DNA of 64,000 nucleotides, taken from contig JABARP010000014.1 of the NCBI GenBank assembly GCA_019186825.1, forward strand, positions 62,001 to 126,000. Direction: 5' to 3'. Every line of letters begins with the position of its first letter. The stretch's first letter is position 1. Below the pieces are notes generated by a model. The model saw only the letters and a program-made list of their open reading frames with translations, was not told where the DNA came from and searched no databases. A program made the translations under genes and the position numbers. Shown in pieces: positions 1 through 8,188 of this stretch. This stretch comes from Pyrinomonadaceae bacterium. Its GTDB lineage: Bacteria; Acidobacteriota; Blastocatellia; Pyrinomonadales; Pyrinomonadaceae.

Positions 1-196
1 CGCCGAGAGCTTCCATCACCGAACGCGGCTGATGATGGACGTTAACGACGACGTCCTTTATCCCAAAACCGGCAATATACTCAGCAACGTAGCCGACGAC
101 CGGTTTGCCCAGGAAAGGGATCGCCGGCTTTGTGCGGTCAATAGTCAATGGAAAGAGCCGAGTGCCAAAGCCTGCGGCGAGGATCATCGCTTTCAT
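1..196 (-). CDS. Sugar-phosphate nucleotidyltransferase, 5' part only
   Basis: The minus strand is open from an ATG at 194-196 to the left edge, so only the first 65 codons are in the window. The N-terminus begins [18 protein letters not shown] and continues with a [12 protein letters not shown] segment. This is the nucleotide-binding signature (GxGTRLxPLT followed by a KP lysine) of the NTP-transferase family that makes NDP-sugars such as GDP-mannose or dTDP/UDP-glucose. Family membership is clear from these motifs. The sugar specificity cannot be told from the fragment. It is divergent from the downstream MFS gene, with about 148 bases between them. Confidence 0.85.
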   Translation of the reverse strand, partial: MKAMILAAGFGTRLFPLTIDRTKPAIPFLGKPVVGYVAEYIAGFGIKDVVVNVHHQPRSVMEALG

Positions 197-344
197 CTTG
201 CCGGTTCAGATTTTATCCTATTGGCGGAATTCTTTCGAAATCAACGAGTTGCTTTTGTCAGAGCCCGAACAGCGTATAAGATTGTATAGTTAGATCACCC
301 AAAAAAGCTTTCAATTCCGGCGGCCGTACAGTATTTCATTTTTA

Positions 345-1727
345 ATGACTTCGAAAACAAGCGATAAGAACCGGCCGCTCGAGATATTCGGTTGGGTGAT
401 GTATGACTGGGCGAATCACGCGTTCTTTGCGGTAGTGCTCGGTGTGCTCGTCGGCCCGTACCTTACGGAGCTTGCCCAGCGGAGCGCCGGAGACAACGGA
501 GCGGTGCTTTCGCTTGCCGGTTATCCGCTTGTAACGGCAAAATCCCTCTTCTCATACTCGGTCGGCATTTCTGTCTTTCTTCAGGTTTTCTTCCTGCCCG
601 TACTCGGAGCCGTCGCGGATTATACGCACCTAAAAAAGGCCTTTATGGCCGTGTTTTGTTATTTGGGAGCATCTGGCTGCGTCCTGCTGTATTTCGCCGA
701 GGGTGACCTGTATCTTTTCGGCACCATCGCGTTCATTCTCGCGAACTTGAGCGCCGGTGCCTCGATCGTTTTCTTTAACTCATTTCTCAATGATATTTCG
801 ACCGAAGACCGGCGCGACCGCATCTCGAGCTGGAGCTTCGCGGTCGGCTACGCAAGCGCGACGATCACGCTCATCTTGAGTTTCATTCTGCTTTTTAATG
901 CGCCGCGTTTAGGAATTACGACCGAATATGCCGTGCGCCTCTGCTTGCTCGCTTCGGGGCTTTGGTGGGCGGGGTTCTCAGTGATCTCGTTCCTTCTGCT
1001 GAAAAGCCGTCAGCCGCTCCGTACGCCGCCCGAAGGGAAGTCCATCGTCAGCGCAGGCCTCCGAGAGGTAAGCGACACATTCAAAGAACTTTTTCGGCTG
1101 AAGCACACGCTGAAGTTTCTCATCGCATACCTGATCTACAACGACGGAATTCAAACCGTTATTACGATGGCTGGTGTGTTCATCACGCAGGAATTGTTTA
1201 TCGCAAGAGGCCTTCCGGACGACCGAACGGTTCTGATCACGGCGATCCTGGTCTCGCAGATCGTCGCCGTCTTCGGCGCGTTGATCCTTGAGCGCGTTTC
1301 GCGTTTGACCTCAACCAAGACCGCAATCCTGATCTCGCTTGCGATCTGGTCGGCGATCGTCGTGTACGGCTACGTTGCACTCGAAACGGTCGCGGAAGCA
1401 TATTTTATGAGTGCGGCGATCGGCTTTGTGCTCGGCGGCTCACAAGCTCTGTCGAGGTCGCTATTCTCGCGAATGATCCCAAAAGGCAGGGAATCGGCAT
1501 TCTTTGGGATCTATGCGATATCCGAACGCGGAACGTCGTGGCTTGGGCCGATCGCTTTCGGACTCGTGGCGCAGCTTACGAACTCTTACCGGCCTGCGAT
1601 CCTGGCTTTGATCGTGTTCTTTGTTGCCGGCGGCCTTCTTCTGTACTTTACGAATACAAAGCAGGCTATTCACGACGCCGGCAACCTGACGACCGCCGAA
1701 GCGGCAGGGCAGGCGAACGATATCTAA
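345..1727 (+). CDS. MFS transporter, UMF1/Atg22-like family
   Basis: A 460-residue, very hydrophobic protein with about 12 predicted membrane spans. The N-terminal motif FGWVMYDWANHAFF (around residues 16-29) and a central acidic/basic cytosolic loop with TEDRRDRISS are typical of the UMF1 family, which is related to the yeast vacuolar effluxer Atg22. Members are probable inner-membrane permeases, and substrates in bacteria are mostly unknown. The ATG at 345 is the first start in frame and leaves a normal short cytosolic N-terminus. No strong ribosome binding site is visible. No neighbour indicates a substrate. Confidence 0.85.
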   Translation: MTSKTSDKNRPLEIFGWVMYDWANHAFFAVVLGVLVGPYLTELAQRSAGDNGAVLSLAGYPLVTAKSLFSYSVGISVFLQVFFLPVLGAVADYTHLKKAFMAVFCYLGASGCVLLYFAEGDLYLFGTIAFILANLSAGASIVFFNSFLNDISTEDRRDRISSWSFAVGYASATITLILSFILLFNAPRLGITTEYAVRLCLLASGLWWAGFSVISFLLLKSRQPLRTPPEGKSIVSAGLREVSDTFKELFRLKHTLKFLIAYLIYNDGIQTVITMAGVFITQELFIARGLPDDRTVLITAILVSQIVAVFGALILERVSRLTSTKTAILISLAIWSAIVVYGYVALETVAEAYFMSAAIGFVLGGSQALSRSLFSRMIPKGRESAFFGIYAISERGTSWLGPIAFGLVAQLTNSYRPAILALIVFFVAGGLLLYFTNTKQAIHDAGNLTTAEAAGQANDI

Positions 1728-1791
1728 CTTTCTCAACTCGATGAAGGCAGCAGAAACCGCTATCATGTAAGATTTTGGGAGGAACGCAGCT

Positions 1792-2694
1792 ATGAAATGC
1801 CCTAAATGTACGATGGATGTTCGCGATGACGCGAAGTTCTGCGGGTCGTGCGGCTTTACGATCGCGGTCGAGCCGCCGGTCGCCGCAACGCCGACGCAAC
1901 CGATCCACCCGCCGCCGGCTCAACAGACGTCAGTGCCGCCAGGCGGTTCATTCCATTTTGACGCTGACGGCCGTGGGCAAGGTTCCGGATACGCGTGGAC
2001 CATTGAACATCAAGGCGCATTCGCTCTCGCGGTGATCAATCTCGCTCCCGAACAAGCGATCGCGGCTGAAGCCGGAGCGATGGTCTCAATGTCCGCGAAC
2101 GTCGATCTTTACTCCGAAATGAAGGGCGGCGTCTTTGGTGCGTTGAAGCGTGCGGTCGGCGGCGAGTCAGCGTTCGTTTCGAAATTTACGGCAAAAGGCG
2201 GACCGGGCGAGGTTACCTTCGCACCCGGAACCCCGGGCGATATCGCGGGCATCGAGATGCGCGGACAGTCGTTCGCGGTGCAATCGAGTTCATACCTCGC
2301 GGGAGACACGTCGCTTGTCGTTGATACGAAATTCGGCGGGGCGAAGAGCTTCTTTGGCGGCGAAGGCCTTTTTGTTCTGCAGGTTTCAGGCACGGGGCTT
2401 TTGCTCGTCTCGTCCTTCGGTGCGATACACCGAAAAGTGCTGCGTCCGGGCGAGCAGTATGTCGTTGATACGGGCCATCTCGTTGCCTGGGAATCCCATA
2501 TGCCCTACCAACTCCGAAAGGCATCGAAAAGCGGATATTTTCGAAGCTTCTTGAGCGGCGAGGGAATGGTCGCAGAGTTCACAGGCCCCGGCGAGATCTT
2601 GATGCAGACGCGCAATTTAGCCGCGTTTGCCGGTCTCCTTAAGCCTTTCTTCCCGTCGCAGGGCGGCGGTGGGGGCTTTAGCTTCGGAAGCTAG
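1792..2694 (+). CDS. Zinc-ribbon plus AIM24 (TIGR00266-type) family protein
   Basis: A 300-residue protein. Residues 1-25 form a zinc ribbon with two CxxC pairs (CPKC and CGSC). Next comes a Pro/Gln/Thr-rich linker to about residue 50, then a long beta-rich domain with the AIM24 pattern (EAGAMVSM, GGEGLFVLQVSGTGLLLVSS, VDTGHLVAWE). It ends in a Gly-rich tail (GGGGGFSFGS). AIM24-family proteins are widespread, and their bacterial function is not established. A good ribosome binding site (GGGAGG) precedes the ATG. The zinc ribbon fused to AIM24 suggests a cytosolic or membrane-associated scaffold. No precise role can be assigned. Confidence 0.8.
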   Translation: MKCPKCTMDVRDDAKFCGSCGFTIAVEPPVAATPTQPIHPPPAQQTSVPPGGSFHFDADGRGQGSGYAWTIEHQGAFALAVINLAPEQAIAAEAGAMVSMSANVDLYSEMKGGVFGALKRAVGGESAFVSKFTAKGGPGEVTFAPGTPGDIAGIEMRGQSFAVQSSSYLAGDTSLVVDTKFGGAKSFFGGEGLFVLQVSGTGLLLVSSFGAIHRKVLRPGEQYVVDTGHLVAWESHMPYQLRKASKSGYFRSFLSGEGMVAEFTGPGEILMQTRNLAAFAGLLKPFFPSQGGGGGFSFGS

Positions 2695-2739
2695 AGGAAT
2701 ATCATACCGCCGAAATGCCGGCGGGAATTTGTTTTAGTT

Positions 2740-4467
2740 TTGGCATCACCGGTCAAAGATGAATTGCGGGCGAGTTTTACCGGACGTTCGGTCTCAAGGG
2801 GCCGAGCGGTTGGCCGGGCTTTGCTCGTGGTTGGACGAAAACGCCAGTTTTTCCGTGCCGAGATCTCGGAAGATCGTGTCGAAGACGAGATCGCGCGCTT
2901 CAAAGCTGCAGTCGCCTACGCCTCGAAGCAGTTGGAGGCTCTGATCGCAAAGCCGCCGACGCAGAACGCCGCGGATATTTTTGACGCTCATCTGCTGATC
3001 CTTGAAAGCTCAACGCTACTCGACGGCGTTGCGGAGGTCATACGGACGGATCTTGTGTCTGCGGAATGGGCGGTCAAGACGGTCACGGACAAGCTCGTTT
3101 CCACGCAGCGTGCATCCGCCGATGTTCATCTGCGGCAAAAGGCCGTTGACATCGAAGATGTTTCCGAACGCGTCTCGAACGCTCTTGCCGGTGGAAAATC
3201 GCCGCTGCCGCCGCTTCCTCCGAATACTGTGGTGATTGCGACGGAGCTCTTACCCTCGACTCTGATAGAGTTCGCCGATTCGCCGCCGACGGCGATCATT
3301 ACCGAGCGCGGAGGCTGGACATCGCACACATTCATCTTGGCCCGAGAGAGCAATATTCCCGCCGTGTCCGGAATAAAGCGGGTTACGCGGCGTTTTGATG
3401 ACGGCGATCTCGTCGTGGTCGACGGTGATACAGGGACAGTCACCTTTGCTTCGAAAGAGGAATTCGAGCGGGCAGTCGCCGAGCGTGACGGCTCGGCTGC
3501 CGCCGTCGGTGCGGTCGACTCGGATGAATCGACGGACACGGGATTTCGGCTTTATGTAAATACCGACAGCACGACGAAGGTGGCCAGAGCCCTCGAAAAA
3601 GGCGCCGTTGGCATTGGCCTCGTGCGTTCCGAATATCTTTTTCCCGGCATCAAGGGATGGCCCGACGAGGAGCGTCAATATCGAGCTTATAAAGCTGCCG
3701 CTGAAGCCGCAGCGGGCCGAGAGATCCGGATCCGAACATTTGATTTCGATCTTGACCAGGTCTCTTTCGGAGGACGCGAGCCGGAGAAGAATCCTGCGCT
3801 TGGGATGCGGGCGATCCGTCTTGGCTTGGCACGCGAACGGAACTTTAGAATTCAGCTGCGAGCCATCCTGCGTGCGAATACTGAGGGGAATGTCTCGATC
3901 ATTCTGCCGATGACCGCCGGTGTCCAGGACATCAAGCAGGTCCGAAACCTTATCGACGACGAATTCAGCCGGCTCGAAGGTATCCACTTTCCAAAGATCG
4001 GCGCAATGATCGAGCTGCCATCAGCCGTTCTCGTCATCGATCAGATCCTCAAGTACGTCGATTTCCTCGCGGTCGGAACGAACGACCTTGTCCAATATAC
4101 GCTTGGCGTCGATCGCGACGACGAGATGGTCGCAGACTGGTATCAATCGCTTCATCCGGCGGTCCTTCGTTCGATCGCACGCGTTATCGAGGCTGCAAAG
4201 GCAGCGGGCAAACCGGCCTCGATCTGCGGCGAAATGGCGGGCCTTCCGTTCTATATTCCGTTGCTTGTGGGCCTCGGAGCAGAGGAATTCAGCCTAAAAC
4301 TGTCATCGCTTGCCGTCGTTCGGCGTATCCTTAGAAGCCTTGATCGTACGCAGGTCGAAGAGATCGTGCGTGTCGTGAAAGACCTCGATACGACCCAGGC
4401 CGTCGAGGACGCTCTTGTGGCCGCATACCGCACATATTGGCCTGATCTGCTGCTTACCCGCACATAA
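2740..4467 (+). CDS. ptsI: PEP-protein phosphotransferase (PTS enzyme I family)
   Basis: A 575-residue enzyme I homologue that would autophosphorylate from phosphoenolpyruvate and pass phosphate to an HPr-like partner. In order it has the N-terminal EI domain, the swivelling domain with GGWTSHTFILAR holding the phospho-accepting His at residue 196, and the PEP-binding TIM barrel with GIGLVRSEYLF and the catalytic cysteine in ICGEMAG at residue 496. The barrel motif usually written RTLDIGGDK reads RTFDFDLDQV here, so the usual Gly-Gly-Asp-Lys is lost. The start is a TTG at 2740, because the frame has a stop at 2692 and no ATG or GTG in between. No HPr or sugar EII gene lies in the window, which fits a regulatory role. 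The exact partner is unknown. Confidence 0.85.
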   Translation: MASPVKDELRASFTGRSVSRGRAVGRALLVVGRKRQFFRAEISEDRVEDEIARFKAAVAYASKQLEALIAKPPTQNAADIFDAHLLILESSTLLDGVAEVIRTDLVSAEWAVKTVTDKLVSTQRASADVHLRQKAVDIEDVSERVSNALAGGKSPLPPLPPNTVVIATELLPSTLIEFADSPPTAIITERGGWTSHTFILARESNIPAVSGIKRVTRRFDDGDLVVVDGDTGTVTFASKEEFERAVAERDGSAAAVGAVDSDESTDTGFRLYVNTDSTTKVARALEKGAVGIGLVRSEYLFPGIKGWPDEERQYRAYKAAAEAAAGREIRIRTFDFDLDQVSFGGREPEKNPALGMRAIRLGLARERNFRIQLRAILRANTEGNVSIILPMTAGVQDIKQVRNLIDDEFSRLEGIHFPKIGAMIELPSAVLVIDQILKYVDFLAVGTNDLVQYTLGVDRDDEMVADWYQSLHPAVLRSIARVIEAAKAAGKPASICGEMAGLPFYIPLLVGLGAEEFSLKLSSLAVVRRILRSLDRTQVEEIVRVVKDLDTTQAVEDALVAAYRTYWPDLLLTRT

Positions 4468-4538
4468 ATTCTAGAAAATCCGTCATTATCGGCATTTAGT
4501 TTGACCAGAACGAGGTGTTTAGCCTTCGAATCGGGTCA

Positions 4539-5090
4539 ATGGGACGCATATTTTTGACGATCGGGCTTGTCCTGGCTTGCTGTTTTGCGGGCGCGGCTCA
4601 GGATGAGACAAAGACCTACACGATCGGTGTCGGCGACACCATTAGGATCGATGTGCCCGGCGTTTTCGGCGCTCCGCAGGATAGAACCGTAAAAAGAGAC
4701 GGCACGATCGACCTTTCGATCGCGGGCGGAGTGATCAGTGTAAGCGGATCGACGACCGACGAGGTCGAGGCTCTCATCAGCGACGCCATTGGCTGGCTTG
4801 GCGAAGCTCGGGCAAACGTTTCCGTGATCGGGTACGTAAGCCACTCTGTCATTTTGTCCGGCAAGATCAGTGAGCCCGGGATCCGATTTCTAACCCGCGA
4901 TGCTGTGCCGGTCTATGTGTTTCGTGCCGTTTCGATGCCGAACGCAAATGCGGACGCCGTTACGATCCGGCGCGCGGACGGTGCCCGTGTTTCCTGCAGA
5001 TTTGAGGCGTGCGAGAAGGAAAACGTCCTGATCCGTGCCGGTGATCAGGTGGAATTTACCGCAAGCGTCGGGCTCGCAAAGAAAGATTAG
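4539..5090 (+). CDS. Secreted polysaccharide-export (Wza/SLBB)-like protein
   Basis: With the ATG at 4539 the protein is 183 residues and begins with a clean signal peptide (MGRIFLTIGLVLACCFAGAA). A GTG at 4515 would add eight residues that spoil it. The mature part starts with a poly-export-type segment (YTIGVGDTIRIDVPG, then RTVKRDGTIDLSIAGG) and an SLBB-like repeat (VILSGKISEPGIRFL). These features match periplasmic or outer-membrane polysaccharide export proteins. At this length it lacks the long C-terminal parts of full Wza, and no capsule genes surround it. It may be a small family member rather than a full export channel. Confidence 0.65.
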   Translation: MGRIFLTIGLVLACCFAGAAQDETKTYTIGVGDTIRIDVPGVFGAPQDRTVKRDGTIDLSIAGGVISVSGSTTDEVEALISDAIGWLGEARANVSVIGYVSHSVILSGKISEPGIRFLTRDAVPVYVFRAVSMPNANADAVTIRRADGARVSCRFEACEKENVLIRAGDQVEFTASVGLAKKD

Positions 5091-5112
5091 TGCAAAAACG
5101 TGTTTGACAACC

Positions 5113-5141
5113 TTCGACCAATGGTTAATTTTTGTTATACT
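5113..5141 (+). promoter_or_regulatory. Probable promoter of rnpB
   Basis: A -35-like TTCGAC (5113-5118) and a -10 TATACT (5136-5141) are separated by 17 bases and end about 15 bases before the first paired base of the RNase P RNA. A closer consensus TTGACA at 5104 was not used because its spacer would be 26 bases. Confidence 0.5.
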
Positions 5142-5155
5142 CAGTTAGCCTTTTT

Positions 5156-5637
5156 GCTATGAGGCTTACCGGACGGTCGCTGGGGCGATTGCCTCAGAGG
5201 AAAGTCCGAACACCAAAGGGCAGCGAGCCGGATAACGTCCGGGCGTTTTGACAGGTCAGGTCTCAGATCTGATATTTCAGGACGACGACAAGTGCAACAG
5301 AAAGTATTCCTGCCGGAAGATTTGGAATTTCAGATTTGAGGTTTCAGATCGCGTGCCTAGCACGATCCGGTGATGGGTGAAACGGTGAGGTAAGGGCTCA
5401 CCGGCATCGGTGGTAACACTCGATGGCCAGGTAAACTCCTCGTGGTGCAAGACCAAATAGGGAAACGCGATCGGGCTGCCCGTCCCGGCGTCGGCTTTGG
5501 CGGACAGCGTCTCCGGGTAGGTTGCTCGAGCCGTTCGGTAACGGACGGCCTAGATGAATGACCGTCACCGTGTGGTTCGTGTTCGAAAGGGCGCGGACTT
5601 TCGGAACAGGATTCGGCTTATAGGTAAGCCTCATAGC
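5156..5637 (+). ncRNA. rnpB: RNase P RNA, type A, enlarged
   Basis: This is the catalytic RNA of RNase P, which matures tRNA 5' ends. The ends pair perfectly as helix P1 (5156-5170 with 5623-5637, 15 bp). Conserved blocks occur in the right order: GAGGAAAGTCC (5197-5207), AGTGCAACAG (5291-5300), the GGTAACACTCGATGGC and GGTAAACTCC region (about 5412-5438), GACCAAATAG (5451-5460) and TAGATGAATGACCGTC (from 5551). At about 482 nt it is roughly 100 nt longer than typical type A RNAs. The extra length sits around the positions of P9 and P12 and contains TTTCAGAT-type repeats. There is no protein gene in this interval. Confidence 0.93.
5262..5350. repeat. TTTCAGAT-type degenerate repeats inside rnpB
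   Basis: Variants of CTCAGATCTGA and TTTCAG lie at 5262-5280. Two exact TTTCAGAT copies, 14 bases apart, begin at 5328 and 5342. They fall in the two variable arms of the RNase P RNA (about P9 and P12), on either side of the conserved AGTGCAACAG block. They look like a simple interspersed repeat that has colonised the loops. Confidence 0.55.
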
Positions 5638-5707
5638 ATAAGAAAGGCGCGCGACTGGTTTCTAAACTCGCTTGTCGGCGAAACCCGGGAGCAAGCTCAC
5701 AAGATAT

Positions 5708-5980
5708 ATGGCAAATAGGAAAGGAGTTTTTATCGGAGCTTATGTTCCGAACGAACTGAAAGAGTCTTTAAGGCGGCGAGCCGCGGGCGAGCATCGCACT
5801 CTTTCGCAGGAGATCACACGCATTCTGATCGAAGCGGTTCACGGCAAGGGTTTGCCGTCGGGAAGCGTCGATCGGCGTACGGGGACCACGATACCGCGAC
5901 GTCGCGCGAGCGATCCGCCGATACGTCGGCGTGCAGAGGACCTGCCGTACATTGATACGAGCCATCGCGAGAAAAAATAG
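5708..5980 (+). CDS. Small ribbon-helix-helix (CopG/Arc-like) protein
   Basis: A 90-residue basic protein. Residues 5-42 (VFIGAYVPNELKESLRRRA then LSQEITRILIEAV) match a ribbon-helix-helix fold: a short beta strand, a helix, and a second helix following a Ser-Gln start. Such proteins bind DNA as dimers and are often antitoxins or small repressors. The C-terminal half is Arg/Pro-rich and looks disordered. The ATG at 5708 is preferred over an upstream TTG. No toxin-like partner is adjacent, so an antitoxin role is not supported. Confidence 0.6.
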   Translation: MANRKGVFIGAYVPNELKESLRRRAAGEHRTLSQEITRILIEAVHGKGLPSGSVDRRTGTTIPRRRASDPPIRRRAEDLPYIDTSHREKK

Positions 5981-5997
5981 CCGCATCCACAAGAAAC

Positions 5998-6050
5998 AAG
6001 TGTCGAGGCAAAGTGTACCCTTTTTTAGGGCGCATTTTGCCTCGACACTT
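5998..6050. terminator. Strong hairpin, likely terminator
   Basis: A perfect 15-bp inverted repeat (AAGTGTCGAGGCAAA at 5998-6012 and its complement at 6036-6050) encloses a T-rich loop. It sits just after the ribbon-helix-helix gene and before the TPR gene. The downstream T-run is short. Confidence 0.6.
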
Positions 6051-6086
6051 TAGCTTTACGCACCTCACTTTAGTAAAATCTCCTTG

Positions 6087-6830
6087 ATGAATTCGAAGGC
6101 GATCACCGTTGCAATTATTGTCGGGCTGCTTGGCCTCGTTATCGGGTTTGTTACCGCAAACAGCATCAACCGAAGCGAGATGAATTCGCTCAAAATGCAA
6201 GCCCAGACGGCCGCACCCGCAAACGGAGCTCCGCAAAAACCGGGAGAAAGCTTTACTCTTGATCCCGAAGAACTGAAGGCGAAGATCGCGCAGGCGGACG
6301 CGGCTCCGGACGATTTTGATTTTCAGAAGAGCCTCGGCGGAGCGCTTTACCGTTACGCGACGATGAAAAAGGACACGCAGCTGCTTGACGAAGCAGCTCG
6401 TATCCTCGAAAGGGCAAACAAGCTTAAGCCGAAAGATTACGCTGTTATCGTTGACCTCGGTAATGCGTATTTCGATTCGGGCTTTTTCAAGAAAGACCCT
6501 GCAGTGATGAAAATGGCCCGTACAACTTACGAGAAGGCCATCGCCGAAAAGCCTGATGATGCTGACGTACACGCGGACTACGCCCTGACCTTTTTCCTCG
6601 ACGATCCGCCCGATCTTGCACGCGCGGTCGTTGAATTCCAGAAGGCTCTAAAGACGAATCCGAAACAGGAGCGTGCCCTTCAATACCTTGCTCAGACGTA
6701 TATCCGTCAGGGTGATTTCGATAAGGCAAAGAAGACCGCAGATGAGCTTCGCGGGATAAACGCAAACAACGAGGCATTGCCGCTGCTCGATTCTCAGATC
6801 GAGAAAAAGACCGCTCAGCCGATCCAATGA
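6087..6830 (+). CDS. Membrane-anchored TPR protein
   Basis: A 247-residue protein starting at the ATG at 6087. One N-terminal membrane segment (ITVAIIVGLLGLVIGFVTA) is followed by a short disordered stretch. Then come at least three tetratricopeptide repeats (around LLDEAARILERANKLKPKDY, TTYEKAIAEKPDDADVHADY and AVVEFQKALKTNPKQERAL). TPRs mediate protein-protein contacts, and the anchor would place them at the periplasmic face. The layout resembles the C-terminal part of CcmH/NrfG-type assembly factors, but no cytochrome c maturation genes are adjacent. The stop overlaps the next start (ATGA at 6827-6830). Confidence 0.75.
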   Translation: MNSKAITVAIIVGLLGLVIGFVTANSINRSEMNSLKMQAQTAAPANGAPQKPGESFTLDPEELKAKIAQADAAPDDFDFQKSLGGALYRYATMKKDTQLLDEAARILERANKLKPKDYAVIVDLGNAYFDSGFFKKDPAVMKMARTTYEKAIAEKPDDADVHADYALTFFLDDPPDLARAVVEFQKALKTNPKQERALQYLAQTYIRQGDFDKAKKTADELRGINANNEALPLLDSQIEKKTAQPIQ

Positions 6831-7123
6831 GAGAAGCGGTCTTTATCCTTTTTGTTCTCTTTATACTGTTCGGCCTGACGGCCCTGCGATACCGCAAACA
6901 GATCGCCGCTATCCTCGATTTTGGCCGTACTATCAGGGAAATGAAGGAAGGTGCTGCGGCTGACATTCCGCGTCAAAGAAAGGAAGCTGCTCCCGCGGCG
7001 CGGGAACTTAGATCCTGCGCGGGATGCGGAAAGTGGATCGACACAAGCACCGCGATCAAATTCGATCAGAACACTTTCTATTGCTCAAAGGAATGTGTTC
7101 AGCGCTCGATGGCCTCGTCCTAA
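6827..7123 (+). CDS. Small membrane protein with C-terminal zinc-binding motif
   Basis: A 98-residue protein translationally coupled to the TPR gene by an ATGA overlap. One N-terminal membrane helix (VFILFVLFILFGLTAL) is followed by a charged linker. The C-terminal motif is CAGCGKWID with CSKEC about 16 residues later, a four-cysteine treble-clef-like zinc site. No family is recognised. The coupling suggests it works with the TPR protein. It converges on and overlaps the prepilin peptidase gene by 4 bases. Confidence 0.65.
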   Translation: MREAVFILFVLFILFGLTALRYRKQIAAILDFGRTIREMKEGAAADIPRQRKEAAPAARELRSCAGCGKWIDTSTAIKFDQNTFYCSKECVQRSMASS

Positions 7124-8007
7124 TAGAACTGTCCTAGATACCAACCGATCAGCTTCTCACCAAACAAAAGAGAGACGATCGCGCCGATACCGAGAAAAAT
7201 GCCGAAAGGAATTTGCGTCTGAAGGTCCTTGTTCTTGCTTTTCAAAAGGACCCCAATGCCCGCGAGAGCACCGGAAAACGCTCCGAGGAAGATCGTAAGC
7301 AGAGTAAGCCGCCATCCGAGCAACGCACCGATCCCAAGCAGGAGTTTTACGTCGCCAAGCCCCATCGCATCGACCTTCCTAAGGACCTTCCATAGCACGC
7401 CAATCAACCATGGCGATCCGCCGCCTACAAGGGCACCAAAGAGTGCACCCGCGAGGCTGACCATCCACGGTGAGAGCCCTGCGAACTCGACGCCGCTGAT
7501 CGGCGAAACTTTGGTATCCGGAAAAAAGCTGTCACCCAAAAGAAGCGGAAAAGTGACCCGGACAATGATCGCGAGAACGAAGAGCGGGTATGTGATCACG
7601 TTCGGCAGGATCATATTGTCCGCATCGATGAAGATCAACGCGATCATCGTCGCCGTGAACGCAAGGGCGACCGGCAGATATGCCGTCAGTCCGATCTGCC
7701 AGAATACGCAAACAAAGAGAAGGGCAGTCAGCAGTTCGACCGCCGGATAACGCCACGAGATCGGTTCCTTGCAGTTCGCACATTTACCGCCAAGAAAGAC
7801 CCAGCCGAGGACCGGGACGTTGTAGTAGAAGGGAATCGCTTTCCCGCATTTCGGGCATGCTGAACCGGTCAGAAGCGACTTCTCGGCCGGGACGCGATAG
7901 ATAACGACATTCAGAAAGCTGCCGATGCACGCACCTATTACGAAGACGAGAATGTAGAGGGCGAGTCCGTTCGCATCAAGCGAGGCCGCGGGTAAATTTG
8001 AGTTCAT
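7120..8007 (-). CDS. pilD: Type IV prepilin peptidase / N-methyltransferase
   Basis: A 295-residue polytopic protein that cleaves prepilin leader peptides and methylates the new N-terminus. The start at 8007 (MNSNLPAAS) is preferred, since the longer frame adds 48 residues of unlikely sequence. It has the N-terminal GACIGSFLNVVIYRVP motif and the cytosolic zinc site with two CxxC pairs (CPKC, CANC). The aspartyl protease motifs are DADNMILPN and GLGDVKLL. No pilin genes are adjacent, as is usual for this gene. It is divergent from the flavoprotein gene at 8189. Confidence 0.92.
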   Translation of the reverse strand: MNSNLPAASLDANGLALYILVFVIGACIGSFLNVVIYRVPAEKSLLTGSACPKCGKAIPFYYNVPVLGWVFLGGKCANCKEPISWRYPAVELLTALLFVCVFWQIGLTAYLPVALAFTATMIALIFIDADNMILPNVITYPLFVLAIIVRVTFPLLLGDSFFPDTKVSPISGVEFAGLSPWMVSLAGALFGALVGGGSPWLIGVLWKVLRKVDAMGLGDVKLLLGIGALLGWRLTLLTIFLGAFSGALAGIGVLLKSKNKDLQTQIPFGIFLGIGAIVSLLFGEKLIGWYLGQFY

Positions 8008-8117
8008 TAGAAGATCGGTAGCGCTGCAAAAGTGAGAAAGTTTGTCCCGGCAGTCCGCCGTCCTTGATTTTAGTTTATTTGCCGTAAGCTTGGAAAGGAT
8101 ATTTACCACGAAATTCC

Positions 8118-8147
8118 TTGCGGGAGCTTCGCCGTTTGCCTTATGAT
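8118..8147 (+). promoter_or_regulatory. Probable promoter of the flavoprotein gene
   Basis: TTGCGG (8118-8123) and TATGAT (8142-8147) have an 18-base spacer, in the divergent intergenic region, about 40 bases before the TTG start at 8189. Confidence 0.4.
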
Positions 8148-8188
8148 ACAAGCGCTAGCAATCATCCTGACGCGAGGAATCTGTAACC

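Noticed and set aside
5104..5141. TTGACA at 5104 as the -35 of rnpB
   Set aside because: The spacer to TATACT would be 26 bases. TTCGAC at 5113 gives 17.
5708..5980. Toxin-antitoxin pair around the ribbon-helix-helix protein
   Set aside because: The adjacent genes are rnpB and a TPR protein. No small toxin-like gene overlaps or abuts it.
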